42,320 nt of DNA, from positions 1 through 42,320 of the forward strand of contig NZ_FRAX01000023.1 of assembly GCF_900142465.1 (NCBI RefSeq), given 5' to 3'. A program made the position numbers and the translations under genes. Shown here piece by piece: positions 31,385-37,902 of the stretch; the first letter of the stretch is position 1; every line of letters starts with the position of its first letter. The DNA comes from Fibrobacter sp. UWH6. GTDB lineage: Bacteria > Fibrobacterota > Fibrobacteria > Fibrobacterales > Fibrobacteraceae. The notes under the pieces are model-generated. The model saw only the letters and a program-made list of their open reading frames with translations, was not told the DNA's origin and ran no database searches.

Positions 31385-31421
31385 GGTTACTAAATCGTAT
31401 TAAAACGCTTGTTTAGTAACC
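31385..31421. repeat. GGTTACTAAA inverted repeat, unit 3
   Basis: GGTTACTAAA (31385-31394) pairs with TTTAGTAACC (31412-31421). The unit is 37 bases and begins 96 bases after unit 2. All three lie in a 500-base stretch with no supported gene. Confidence 0.7.
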
Positions 31422-31441
31422 TATTTTTGAAAAAAGTCCCC

Positions 31442-31471
31442 AAAAAAAACGGTCGGCGCCGAAGGGCCGAC
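31442..31471 (-). terminator. Intrinsic terminator downstream of NhaC gene
   Basis: GTCGGC at 31452-31457 and GCCGAC at 31466-31471 pair with an 8-base loop; on the minus strand the stem is followed by CCGTTTTTTTT. It is the only strong terminator after the NhaC stop codon at 31625. Confidence 0.75.
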
Positions 31472-31528
31472 TCGTTTCTATCTCAGCAGGTCCCGCAGGC
31501 CCCGCGTTCCGGTTAACATCCGGTCTAT
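31442..31528 (-). ncRNA. Candidate small RNA, or NhaC 3' region, with terminator
   Basis: On the minus strand a possible promoter reads TTGCGT (31563-31558), 17 bases, then TATATT (31540-31535). About 87 bases later a stem GTCGGC/GCCGAC with loop and CG is followed by eight T's (31449-31442). The transcript would be about 87 bases and non-coding. The same terminator also lies downstream of the NhaC gene, so this could simply be its 3' untranslated end. Confidence 0.35.
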
Positions 31529-31624
31529 GTCTATAATATACGGCAGAATGTTCGTGGACGCAAGGGGGAGTGCTGCAAATCGCTATTCCAATGTGGAATT
31601 GCCAGGATCGCGTGAAAAGCGGCC

Positions 31625-33022
31625 TTAGACATTCTTCTTTCTCTTGGGGGAGATGGCGATAAAGGCCAGCACACTGATCAAGAGCAGGAAGGGATAGAAC
31701 ATGTAGGGGATGATGTCGAAGGCGCTGACGTTCACCGCTTCGACACCGTTGACCACTGCGCCGGCTGCGGTATTTGCGGTTGCTGCCGATGCGATGGCGG
31801 AAAGGGCTACCAGCATCTGGGCACCGTAGGGGAGCAGACCTTGCAAAATGCATCCGAAAATGTCCAGGAGGGAGGCGGTCTTTTGCGGGGAGATTCTGTA
31901 TTCGTCGCTCATCTGCTTGGCGATGGGAGCCGCCATGACGATGGCTACGGTGTTGTTGGCAGTGGCTACGTCCATGGCGCTTACCAGAAGGCCGACGCCC
32001 AGCTGACCGCTTCTATGGCCCTTGAAAACCTTGTGGATGAAATCCAGCAGAGCGGCGAATCCGCCGTGAATGCGAATAAGTCCGCAGAGGGCGCTGACCA
32101 AAACGGCTACCATGATGGTTTCGTACATGCCGGAAATTCCATTGCCGATGTGGGAGAGAAGTCCGACAAAGTTGAGCTCGCCGCTACCTACCATAACGAC
32201 GGCGGCCGCTACGATACCCACCAGCAAGACCATGAAGACGTTGATGCCGACCAGAGCCAAAGCCAGTACCAAAACGTAGGGCATCAGCTGGATCAGCTTG
32301 TAGTCGGCGCTTACTACTTCGTGGGCGTCGGTGGCGAAGGAGATGGCTGTAATAATCACGATGGCTGCCAAGGCGGCAGGCAAGGCGATCCAGAAATTCA
32401 CCTTGAACTTATCCTTCATCTTGCAGCCCTGTGTGGAGGTGGCTGCGATGGTGGTGTCAGAAATAAAGCTCAAGTTATCGCCGAACATGGCGCCGCCAAT
32501 GACAGATGCCACGCAGAAGGGGATGCTGAATCCTGCGGCACCTGCCACTTCAATGGCGATTGGCGAAACCACCGCGATTGTGCCTACGGAAGTTCCCATG
32601 GCGGTAGAGACGAAGGCCGCCACTACGAACAAGACCACCACCGCAAACTGGGACGGAATAAAATCCAATAGCAAGTAGGCTGCCGCACTGGCGCTGGAAC
32701 GCCCCAGAATTCCAGCGAAGATACCGGCGCACAGGAACACCAGAATCATGAGGAAAATGTTGCGGTCACCTAAAGCGCCTGCCATCACGTTCATCTTCTT
32801 GTCAAAATTCAACTTGCGGTTCTGAATGCAAGCCACAAAAATGGCAATGAGGAACGCTGCTACAATGGGAATGTTGTAGAATCCCATGGGGACCTTCAGG
32901 ACGTATTCAAAGGTGATGCCAAGTCCAAGATAAAGCACTAGGAAGATGGCGATCGGCAAAAGGGCCTTGGGATTGCCCTTGATGTTTTCAAGATGGTCGA
33001 GGGAAATACTTTCGTTTTTCAT
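31625..33022 (-). CDS. NhaC-type Na+/H+ antiporter family protein
   Basis: The 465-residue protein has about 11-12 hydrophobic segments. The motif GGAMFGDNLSFISDTT is the NhaC-family signature (GDN-x-SPISDTT, here with F in place of P). STAMGTSVGT and SAMDVATANNTVAIV fit other ion-path segments. Members exchange Na+ for H+, or in related groups carry malate/lactate or other solutes; the exact substrate cannot be fixed. The ATG at 33022 is used because TATCTT ends 7 bases upstream and there is no Shine-Dalgarno. A TTG two codons earlier is less likely. Confidence 0.85.
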   Translation of the reverse strand: MKNESISLDHLENIKGNPKALLPIAIFLVLYLGLGITFEYVLKVPMGFYNIPIVAAFLIAIFVACIQNRKLNFDKKMNVMAGALGDRNIFLMILVFLCAGIFAGILGRSSASAAAYLLLDFIPSQFAVVVLFVVAAFVSTAMGTSVGTIAVVSPIAIEVAGAAGFSIPFCVASVIGGAMFGDNLSFISDTTIAATSTQGCKMKDKFKVNFWIALPAALAAIVIITAISFATDAHEVVSADYKLIQLMPYVLVLALALVGINVFMVLLVGIVAAAVVMVGSGELNFVGLLSHIGNGISGMYETIMVAVLVSALCGLIRIHGGFAALLDFIHKVFKGHRSGQLGVGLLVSAMDVATANNTVAIVMAAPIAKQMSDEYRISPQKTASLLDIFGCILQGLLPYGAQMLVALSAIASAATANTAAGAVVNGVEAVNVSAFDIIPYMFYPFLLLISVLAFIAISPKRKKNV

Positions 33023-33029
33023 GTTCAAT

Positions 33030-33035
33030 AAGATA
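33030..33035 (-). promoter_or_regulatory. -10-like hexamer before NhaC gene
   Basis: TATCTT on the minus strand ends 7 bases before the ATG at 33022, with no ribosome-binding site between. Confidence 0.45.
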
Positions 33036-33063
33036 GTATTGTTTTTGATTATTTGTTTAAAAT

Positions 33064-33117
33064 CGTCATCCTGAACGTAGTGAAGGATCCATATCCTTGA
33101 GTGTAGCCGAAAGGCTA
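33064..33117. repeat. Candidate interspersed hairpin repeat
   Basis: The words GTCATCCTGAACGTAGTGAA and AAGGATCC resemble a short interspersed sequence I recall from many bacterial genomes. AAGGAT/ATCCTT (33083-33088, 33093-33098) and TAGCC/GGCTA with a GAAA loop (33104-33117) form two hairpins. The second overlaps the stop codon of the hydrolase gene. Confidence 0.35.
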
Positions 33118-34020
33118 AATTTCTATTTCCAAGCCCGTGTACATTTGCTCTGCGCGGTCTCCGAGAACGCCCTTTAAAATTTCGTAGGCGCGATCGCCAG
33201 TGCAGTGGCCTGTATAAATTTTCTGGACATCGAGGGCGCGGAGGCGTTCTGCAAATTCACGGACTTTAGAATCCGGCGTCTTGTATAAATGGAAACCGCC
33301 CAGGATGGCGTAAATCTTTTTGTTGGGGAAGGCCAGCTGGATTTCCTTGACGATGTTGTCGGCACCGCCGTGGCTGCAGCTGTTCATGATGAACAGGCCC
33401 TGAGGAGTGTCGAAGACAAGGCTCTGTTCGTGATTGAAACTGTCGGGAATGTATTTGCCGTTCAGCTTGATGGAAAGGCCGTTGCGGGCGGCGATTGCGG
33501 CGCGGCTTTCTGCGCTGAATATTGTGTCGTTGTGACCTATCAGAAAAACGCCCGGCAGGATTTCCGTGGGACTACTCGCGGCTTCGCGAGAGGAACTGCC
33601 AACGAACTTGATGCGGTCTGCGTAGCGCTTGAGCCAGCCGCGGTGTATGCCGATGTATTTCTGATAGGAAAACAGCTTGAGGAATTTATGCCTGCTGTAG
33701 CAGTTTTCGCCGGCACCTTCCCGCAGGTAAAAACAGGCGTGGTCATTTGCCTTGAAAAAATCTTCCATGCCACCGGCGTGGTCATAATGGGCGTGGCTTA
33801 GAACGCCTGCGTCAACGGTGCTTAAATCTACTCCCAGTGCAGTTGCGTTTTCTGCAAAGTTTGCTGACGCTCCGGTATCCAAAAGAATTCGATGACCATT
33901 GAATTCAATGAATGCGGAGAGTCCCCATTCCGGCGTCAATGCGTCGCAGGAACAGACTTCGGTTTTGGCACCTGGATTTCCCGAAAATTTACGATTGTCT
34001 ATAAGAACTGAAATTTTCAT
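33115..34020 (-). CDS. Metallo-beta-lactamase-fold hydrolase (COG1237-like)
   Basis: The 301-residue protein starts MKISVLIDNRKFSGNPGAKT. LLDTG is followed by the metal motif LSHAHYDHAGG (H76-x-H78-x-D80-H81). NSCSHGGADN and GGFHLYK supply the further metal-binding histidines. The N-S-C-S-H-G-G form is typical of the group related to the archaeal dihydropterin/RFA-P synthase, whose bacterial members are mostly uncharacterised. No signal peptide. TATCAT ends 8 bases before the ATG and AGG lies too close to it to be a normal ribosome-binding site, so it may be leaderless. Confidence 0.8.
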   Translation of the reverse strand: MKISVLIDNRKFSGNPGAKTEVCSCDALTPEWGLSAFIEFNGHRILLDTGASANFAENATALGVDLSTVDAGVLSHAHYDHAGGMEDFFKANDHACFYLREGAGENCYSRHKFLKLFSYQKYIGIHRGWLKRYADRIKFVGSSSREAASSPTEILPGVFLIGHNDTIFSAESRAAIAARNGLSIKLNGKYIPDSFNHEQSLVFDTPQGLFIMNSCSHGGADNIVKEIQLAFPNKKIYAILGGFHLYKTPDSKVREFAERLRALDVQKIYTGHCTGDRAYEILKGVLGDRAEQMYTGLEIEI

Positions 34021-34028
34021 CCTGCACA

Positions 34029-34034
34029 ATGATA
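34029..34034 (-). promoter_or_regulatory. -10-like hexamer before the hydrolase gene
   Basis: TATCAT on the minus strand ends 8 bases before the ATG at 34020. Confidence 0.35.
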
Positions 34035-34126
34035 AAAAATATGTCCCTTGAAAAAGTGCCGGACCTCGTGGATAATTTGTCCAGGAGAAGTTCCATATAT
34101 ATGGGCTTTTTTGTGGCGCAAAAGGG

Positions 34127-34132
34127 TATCTT
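34127..34132 (+). promoter_or_regulatory. -10-like hexamer before the esterase gene
   Basis: TATCTT ends 8 bases before the ATG at 34141, the same word found before the pilin-like and NhaC genes. Confidence 0.4.
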
Positions 34133-34140
34133 AAGATTGT

Positions 34141-35718
34141 ATGGGTACCAATATGAAAAAATTGATTTTGTCCTTGGCTGCGGCGGCCACTTTGGCGAGC
34201 GCTGCACCCGATCCGAATTTCCACATCTACATTGCCTTTGGTCAGTCTAATATGGCGGGTGCCGCAGGCGCTGCAGAACCAGAAACAAAGCCTTATCCAC
34301 GATTTAAACTTTTGCCTTCTATGGATTGCCCCGCAAAGGGTCGCACCATGGGTGTTTGGACCGATGCAACTTCCCAGTTGGCAAACTGCGATAATCCTCC
34401 CAGCATTTCTGTTGCAGATTATTTTGGCCGCACCTTGGTGGATTCCTTGCCCGATGTAACCGTTGGCATTATTTCAGTTGCTGTGGGTGGTACTGCACTC
34501 AAGTTGTTCGATAAGGACAACTGGCAGGCTTATCTTGAAGATCCTGATCGTCAAAAGGAAAACTGGATTATTAACTGGGCCAAGGCTTACGATAGCAATC
34601 TGTACAAGCGAATTATTGATCTTGCAAAGATTGCCCAGAAGGATGGTGTCATCAAGGGTATCATTGTTCACCAGGGTGAATCGGACTGGAACAATAACCA
34701 TTGGGCCGAAGACCTCAAGAAAATTCGCGACGACATGCTGACCGATCTTGGACTCAGTTCCGATACGGTGCCGCTGCTGGCTGGCGAAATGCGTGAAGAT
34801 GGCTGCTGCAGGGGCTTTAGCACAAGTCAGGTGCAGCGCATTACCAAGGTGATGGATAATGCCTGGCCGGTTTCTTCATCTGGTCTTGGAAGCGCTGGCG
34901 ATAGCTATCATTTTAACCGCGACGGTTACATTGAATTTGGCAAGCGTTACGCTAAGGTGATGCTGGAACATATGAACCGTGCTCCTGTTGAACCTGTGCC
35001 TCAGCAGCCGTTTCACGGTGTGGCGGCGACTATTCCCGGAAGAATCCAGGCGGAAGATTTTGACATTCCCGGCGTAGGTTCCGGTAACGATTCCTACAAG
35101 GATAACGATTCTGAAAATCACGGCGACAGCGGTTACCGCAAGGATACTGGCGTTGACCTTTATAAGAAAGGCGACAAGGTTGTGGTGGGCTACAACCAGG
35201 AAGGGGAATGGCTGGAATACACGGTGAAGGTTGCAGAAACCGGCAAGTACGATGTATTTGCTTCCGTAGCTTCCGCCAACAATACTTCCAGTTTCAAGCT
35301 TTCCATGGATGGCAAGGACATTACGGAATCCATTGCGGTCCCCAAGAATGAGGGCAAAGACAACTACGATGATTTTAACAGTGTTATTGCGGCCAGTGGC
35401 GTGAACCTCACCGAAGGTGAACATGTCCTGCGATTCACGGTAACGGGCAGCTGGATGGATATTGATTATATTACGTTCGCTGTATCCGGTGACCCCATCA
35501 CTCCTCCTGATTCCAGTGTTGGAATTATCCGTAGCTATGCAATGAATGCTGCTTCCAAGAATTACCGAGTCTTTGATTTGATGGGCAAGGTCTTGGGAAG
35601 TGTCCGCGTGGATGGCTCCGCTTTTGAAACGAGCCTGAAGACTGCAGGGTATAACAAGGGCATTTACCTGTTGCAATCTGCTGATGGAATTAGGCGAACG
35701 GTCCGATTGAATCGTTGA
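34141..35718 (+). CDS. Secreted CE6-type acetyl (xylan) esterase with CBM6 and sorting tail
   Basis: The 525-residue protein has a signal peptide (MKKLILSLAAAATLASAAPD; an ATG at 34153 inside the longer frame may be the true start). The esterase domain opens with FGQSNM (nucleophile Ser36 in this frame). It continues with VAVGGTAL, VHQGESDW and YHFNRDGY, giving the Ser, Glu and His/Asp blocks of the SASA/CE6 family. Residues about 295-455 form a CBM6-like module (IPGRIQAEDFD, GEWLEYTVKV, GSWMDIDYI). The last 60 residues (YRVFDLMGKVLGSVRV, then GYNKGIYLLQS) look like a type-IX secretion sorting domain. It should remove acetyl groups from xylan outside the cell, as in Fibrobacter Axe6 enzymes. 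Confidence 0.85.
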   Translation: MGTNMKKLILSLAAAATLASAAPDPNFHIYIAFGQSNMAGAAGAAEPETKPYPRFKLLPSMDCPAKGRTMGVWTDATSQLANCDNPPSISVADYFGRTLVDSLPDVTVGIISVAVGGTALKLFDKDNWQAYLEDPDRQKENWIINWAKAYDSNLYKRIIDLAKIAQKDGVIKGIIVHQGESDWNNNHWAEDLKKIRDDMLTDLGLSSDTVPLLAGEMREDGCCRGFSTSQVQRITKVMDNAWPVSSSGLGSAGDSYHFNRDGYIEFGKRYAKVMLEHMNRAPVEPVPQQPFHGVAATIPGRIQAEDFDIPGVGSGNDSYKDNDSENHGDSGYRKDTGVDLYKKGDKVVVGYNQEGEWLEYTVKVAETGKYDVFASVASANNTSSFKLSMDGKDITESIAVPKNEGKDNYDDFNSVIAASGVNLTEGEHVLRFTVTGSWMDIDYITFAVSGDPITPPDSSVGIIRSYAMNAASKNYRVFDLMGKVLGSVRVDGSAFETSLKTAGYNKGIYLLQSADGIRRTVRLNR

Positions 35719-35748
35719 TAAAAGCTCATGTTCCTGATGATTGAAGTC

Positions 35749-35779
35749 ATGCCGATGAAAATCGGCATCGGCTTTTTTT
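35749..35779 (+). terminator. Intrinsic terminator of the esterase gene
   Basis: ATGCCGAT (35749-35756) and ATCGGCAT (35761-35768) pair with a GAAA loop and are followed by CGGC and seven T's. Confidence 0.8.
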
Positions 35780-35783
35780 ATTT

Positions 35784-35789
35784 TAATAT
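35784..35789 (+). promoter_or_regulatory. -10-like hexamer before the FISUMP gene
   Basis: TAATAT ends 6 bases before the ATG at 35796 (3 before the ATG at 35793). No Shine-Dalgarno is seen. Confidence 0.35.
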
Positions 35790-35795
35790 CTGATG

Positions 35796-36419
35796 ATGAA
35801 ATTTCGCTTTGGCATATTTGTATTCCTTCTGATGAGTTTGCAAGTATTTGCGCAGGACATCTTAAAAGATTCCCGAGATAATCAGGAATACAGGACGGTA
35901 AAAATTGGTTCCCAGGTTTGGATGGCGGAGAACCAGAGTTTTGCTGCGGAAGAAAGTTGGTGCTATACACGTTTCAATTACGACTGTCGCAAGTACGGCC
36001 GTTTTTATACTTGGGATGTGGCGAAGGATGTTTGCCCCGCCGGTTGGCACCTGCCCACGGCCGCAGAATTTGAACAGCTTTTCGCAGACGTAGGCGGTCG
36101 GGACTCCGCAGGCGTCAAGTTGAAATCCGCTGAAGGCTGGAGCCATTACGGCAACGGTTCCGACGAGTACGGCTTTAACGCAACGCCCTCGGGTTTCCGC
36201 GATTACCGCGGTCGCTTCGATCGCCAGACAATGTACGCTTATCTGTGGAGCGCCACGGAAGAGGGTGTGTCGCAGGATGGCACAAACTTGCAGGATGGTG
36301 ATGCCGCGCCCAGCAAAAAAGCAATCGGCGTCCACATGATGGCTGGCCGCAAGGATGTTTCCGTCTACCCTTATGCAAAGAACTTCGGACTTTCCGTTCG
36401 CTGTGTGAAGGATGAATAA
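35796..36419 (+). CDS. Secreted FISUMP (Fibrobacter succinogenes major domain) protein
   Basis: The 207-residue protein has a signal peptide ending VFAQD. It then carries the FISUMP blocks: DSRDNQEYRTVKIGSQVWMA, YGRFYTWDVAKDVCPAGWHL, PTAAEFEQLF, NATPSGFRDYRGRF and the C-terminal LSVRCVKDE. The family is expanded in Fibrobacter and thought to be exported and cell-associated; its molecular role is unknown. Four cysteines are conserved-looking (two near WCYTRF/YDCRK, one in VCPAGW, one in VRCV). Its stop codon overlaps the next start (TAATG), coupling it to the DUF1349 gene. Confidence 0.9.
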   Translation: MKFRFGIFVFLLMSLQVFAQDILKDSRDNQEYRTVKIGSQVWMAENQSFAAEESWCYTRFNYDCRKYGRFYTWDVAKDVCPAGWHLPTAAEFEQLFADVGGRDSAGVKLKSAEGWSHYGNGSDEYGFNATPSGFRDYRGRFDRQTMYAYLWSATEEGVSQDGTNLQDGDAAPSKKAIGVHMMAGRKDVSVYPYAKNFGLSVRCVKDE

Positions 36420-37030
36420 TGAAAATGAATGCCAAGGATTGGTTCTGGACTAGGGCTCCGAAAAAGTTTTCCATTACGGATGATGTTATTGAAATCATTA
36501 CGGAACCTCATACGGACCTTTGGCAAAGAACCTATTATCATTTCCGAAATGATAACGCACCGGTTCTTCAAATCAAGACTGCAGAGAAGTTTTTCTCTTT
36601 CGTCGTGAAGACTTCTTTCGAAAGCAAGAAGCGTTTTGACCAGTGCGGCGTGGCCATGTATCTGGATAGCGAAAACTGGCTGAAGGCTTCCATCGAATAC
36701 GAGAATGAAAAATTCCAGCATCTTGGAAGTGTGGCCACCAACATGGGCTATTCCGACTGGGCTACCACCGCAATCAGTGCCGATATTAAATCCATGTGGT
36801 ATCGCTTCAGCCGTCGCGAAAATGATTTCTGCATTGAATGTTCCGAAGACGGTTCCAACTTTTCACAAATGCGAATTTGCCACATGTGGAAAGCTACCGA
36901 CGAAATCCAGTTTGGCATTTACGCTTGCAGTCCCGAAGATTCCTCCTTTAGGGCTGTATTTACCGACATGGAATTGACGGAATGCAAATGGCTTGCCCAT
37001 AACGGACAAGCCCCAGACGAAAAAATCTAG
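36419..37030 (+). CDS. DUF1349 (concanavalin-like fold) protein
   Basis: The 203-residue protein lacks a signal peptide. WFWTRAPKKFSITDDVIEII, FFSFVVKTSFESKKRFDQCG, VAMYLDSENWLKASIEYEN and FGIYACSPED follow the DUF1349 pattern (DQAGlmvy-x-d-x-x-WiK, then G-x-y-a-x-S-P). The fold is a beta-sandwich related to sugar-binding lectin-like domains. Single-domain cytoplasmic members are of unknown function. It is translated with the FISUMP gene and ends shortly before a strong terminator. Confidence 0.85.
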   Translation: MKMNAKDWFWTRAPKKFSITDDVIEIITEPHTDLWQRTYYHFRNDNAPVLQIKTAEKFFSFVVKTSFESKKRFDQCGVAMYLDSENWLKASIEYENEKFQHLGSVATNMGYSDWATTAISADIKSMWYRFSRRENDFCIECSEDGSNFSQMRICHMWKATDEIQFGIYACSPEDSSFRAVFTDMELTECKWLAHNGQAPDEKI

Positions 37031-37036
37031 AACGCT

Positions 37037-37072
37037 CCTTAAACCGTTCTTCCGCCCCACTCTTGCGAGTGG
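37037..37072. repeat. Duplicated 3' end of a DUF763 gene, left copy
   Basis: This 36-bp stretch matches 37867-37902 at 34 of 36 positions. Read on the minus strand it encodes HSQEWGGRTV-stop, the last ten residues of the DUF763 protein. Both mismatches are synonymous (CAA/CAG for Gln, GGA/GGC for Gly). Confidence 0.85.
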
Positions 37073-37082
37073 GATTTTTTTT
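37056..37082 (+). terminator. Terminator of the FISUMP-DUF1349 operon
   Basis: CCCACTC (37056-37062) pairs with GAGTGGG (37067-37073) around TTGC, followed by ATTTTTTTTT. The stem lies within the left copy of the DUF763 end. A second short hairpin, ATCAG/CTGAT with nine T's, follows at 37097-37119. Confidence 0.85.
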
Positions 37083-37120
37083 GTATATTTGACTCAATCA
37101 GAAATACTGATTTTTTTTTA

Positions 37121-37240
37121 TATCTCCCCTAAAGGGGATCATGCGCACTAAGGAATAAATTCCTAAGTGCTGTCCGTCCTTGACAAGGGCCCAAGAGATC
37201 AATCTCAAAGGGAAATGCGTTCTTCAGGAAAAAAGTGAAA
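37121..37240 (+). ncRNA. Candidate structured RNA of unknown class
   Basis: Four hairpins follow one another with little space: CCCC-TAAA-GGGG (37126-37137), GCACT-A-AGGAA with TTCCT-A-AGTGC around TAAA (37145-37170, 10 bp and one A/A mismatch), CCTT-GAC-AAGG (37178-37188) and GAGA-TCAA-TCTC (37195-37206). No coding frame is present between the terminator and BrnT (37083-37338). I do not recognise a known class. Strand is uncertain. Confidence 0.35.
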
Positions 37241-37338
37241 ATACTCAGAATGGAGTTAAATGCGTCCGCAATCGCATTGCAGGCACTTGCGTTTATTTTT
37301 GAATGTAATTATATTGTAGTTATACATCGAGGTCTATT

Positions 37339-37653
37339 ATGGAAATAGATTTCGAGTGGGATGAAAAGAAGAATGAGATAAATCGGAAAAAACATGGCGT
37401 ATCTTTTGAAGAAGCCAAGAGTTGCTTTGAAGATGATCATGCTAGAGTTTTCTTTGATGTAGAACATTCAAAAGATGAAGATCGTTCTATTCTTATAGGA
37501 TTGTCTTCTGAACTAAGAACCTTGATTGTTGTCTATACGGAACGTGTTAATGATGATGATGATTTGATTGTCAATCGCATCATTAGTGCCCGGAAAGCGA
37601 CGAAGAAAGAGTTTCAGTATTATTGGAATGCGCGTAAAGGAGATGAACCATGA
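37339..37653 (+). CDS. brnT: BrnT-family toxin
   Basis: The 104-residue protein starts MEIDFEWDEKKNEINRKKHG, which is the BrnT opening (F-x-W-D-x-x-K-x-x-x-N-x-x-KHG-V-x-F). RSILIGLSSELRTLIVVYTER and RIISARKATKKEFQYY complete the family. BrnT is a ribonuclease-type toxin that blocks translation until bound by BrnA. A GAGGT site precedes the ATG. The stop codon overlaps the brnA start by four bases, as is usual for this pair. Confidence 0.93.
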   Translation: MEIDFEWDEKKNEINRKKHGVSFEEAKSCFEDDHARVFFDVEHSKDEDRSILIGLSSELRTLIVVYTERVNDDDDLIVNRIISARKATKKEFQYYWNARKGDEP

Positions 37654-37865
37654 AGAAAGAGTATGATTTTGAAAAAATGAAGGCTGTAAGAAATCCTTAT
37701 GCGGCTGCATTAAAAAAACAAATTACCATTCGGTTGAATTCTTCAACCATTGAGTATTTCAAGAAAATGTCAAAGGATCAGGGCATTCCTTATCAGACTT
37801 TGATTGATTCTTATTTGACAGATTGTGCTGTCAAAAAGAGAAAGATTTCAATTGAATGGAAATAG
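37650..37865 (+). CDS. brnA: BrnA-family antitoxin
   Basis: The 71-residue protein has KKQITIRLNSSTIEYFKKMS and GIPYQTLIDSYLTDCA, the ribbon-helix-helix pattern of BrnA. It binds BrnT and its own operon promoter. AAGGAGAT precedes the ATG inside the end of brnT. The gene ends 3 bases before the convergent DUF763 gene, whose 3' end contains a terminator-like stem (CCACTC/GAGTGG then T's). Confidence 0.92.
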   Translation: MKKEYDFEKMKAVRNPYAAALKKQITIRLNSSTIEYFKKMSKDQGIPYQTLIDSYLTDCAVKKRKISIEWK

Positions 37866-37866
37866 G

Positions 37867-37902
37867 CCTTAAACCGTTCTGCCGCCCCACTCCTGCGAGT
37901 GG
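37867..37902. repeat. 3' end of the resident DUF763 gene, right copy
   Basis: This is the resident DUF763 3' end and matches 37037-37072 at 34 of 36 positions. The stem CCACTC-CTGC-GAGTGG followed by seven T's also serves as a plus-strand terminator for brnTA. The two copies bracket 794 bases holding the candidate structured RNA and brnTA. Confidence 0.85.

Noticed and set aside
31193-31421. CRISPR array
   Set aside because: Three equal-length units with even spacing look array-like, but the interiors of the 37-base units differ, the gaps are 58-59 bases, only the arms are conserved, and no cas gene is present.
34876-35970. 364-codon minus-strand frame over the esterase and FISUMP genes
   Set aside because: It crosses a terminator and two genes with strong family motifs on the plus strand.
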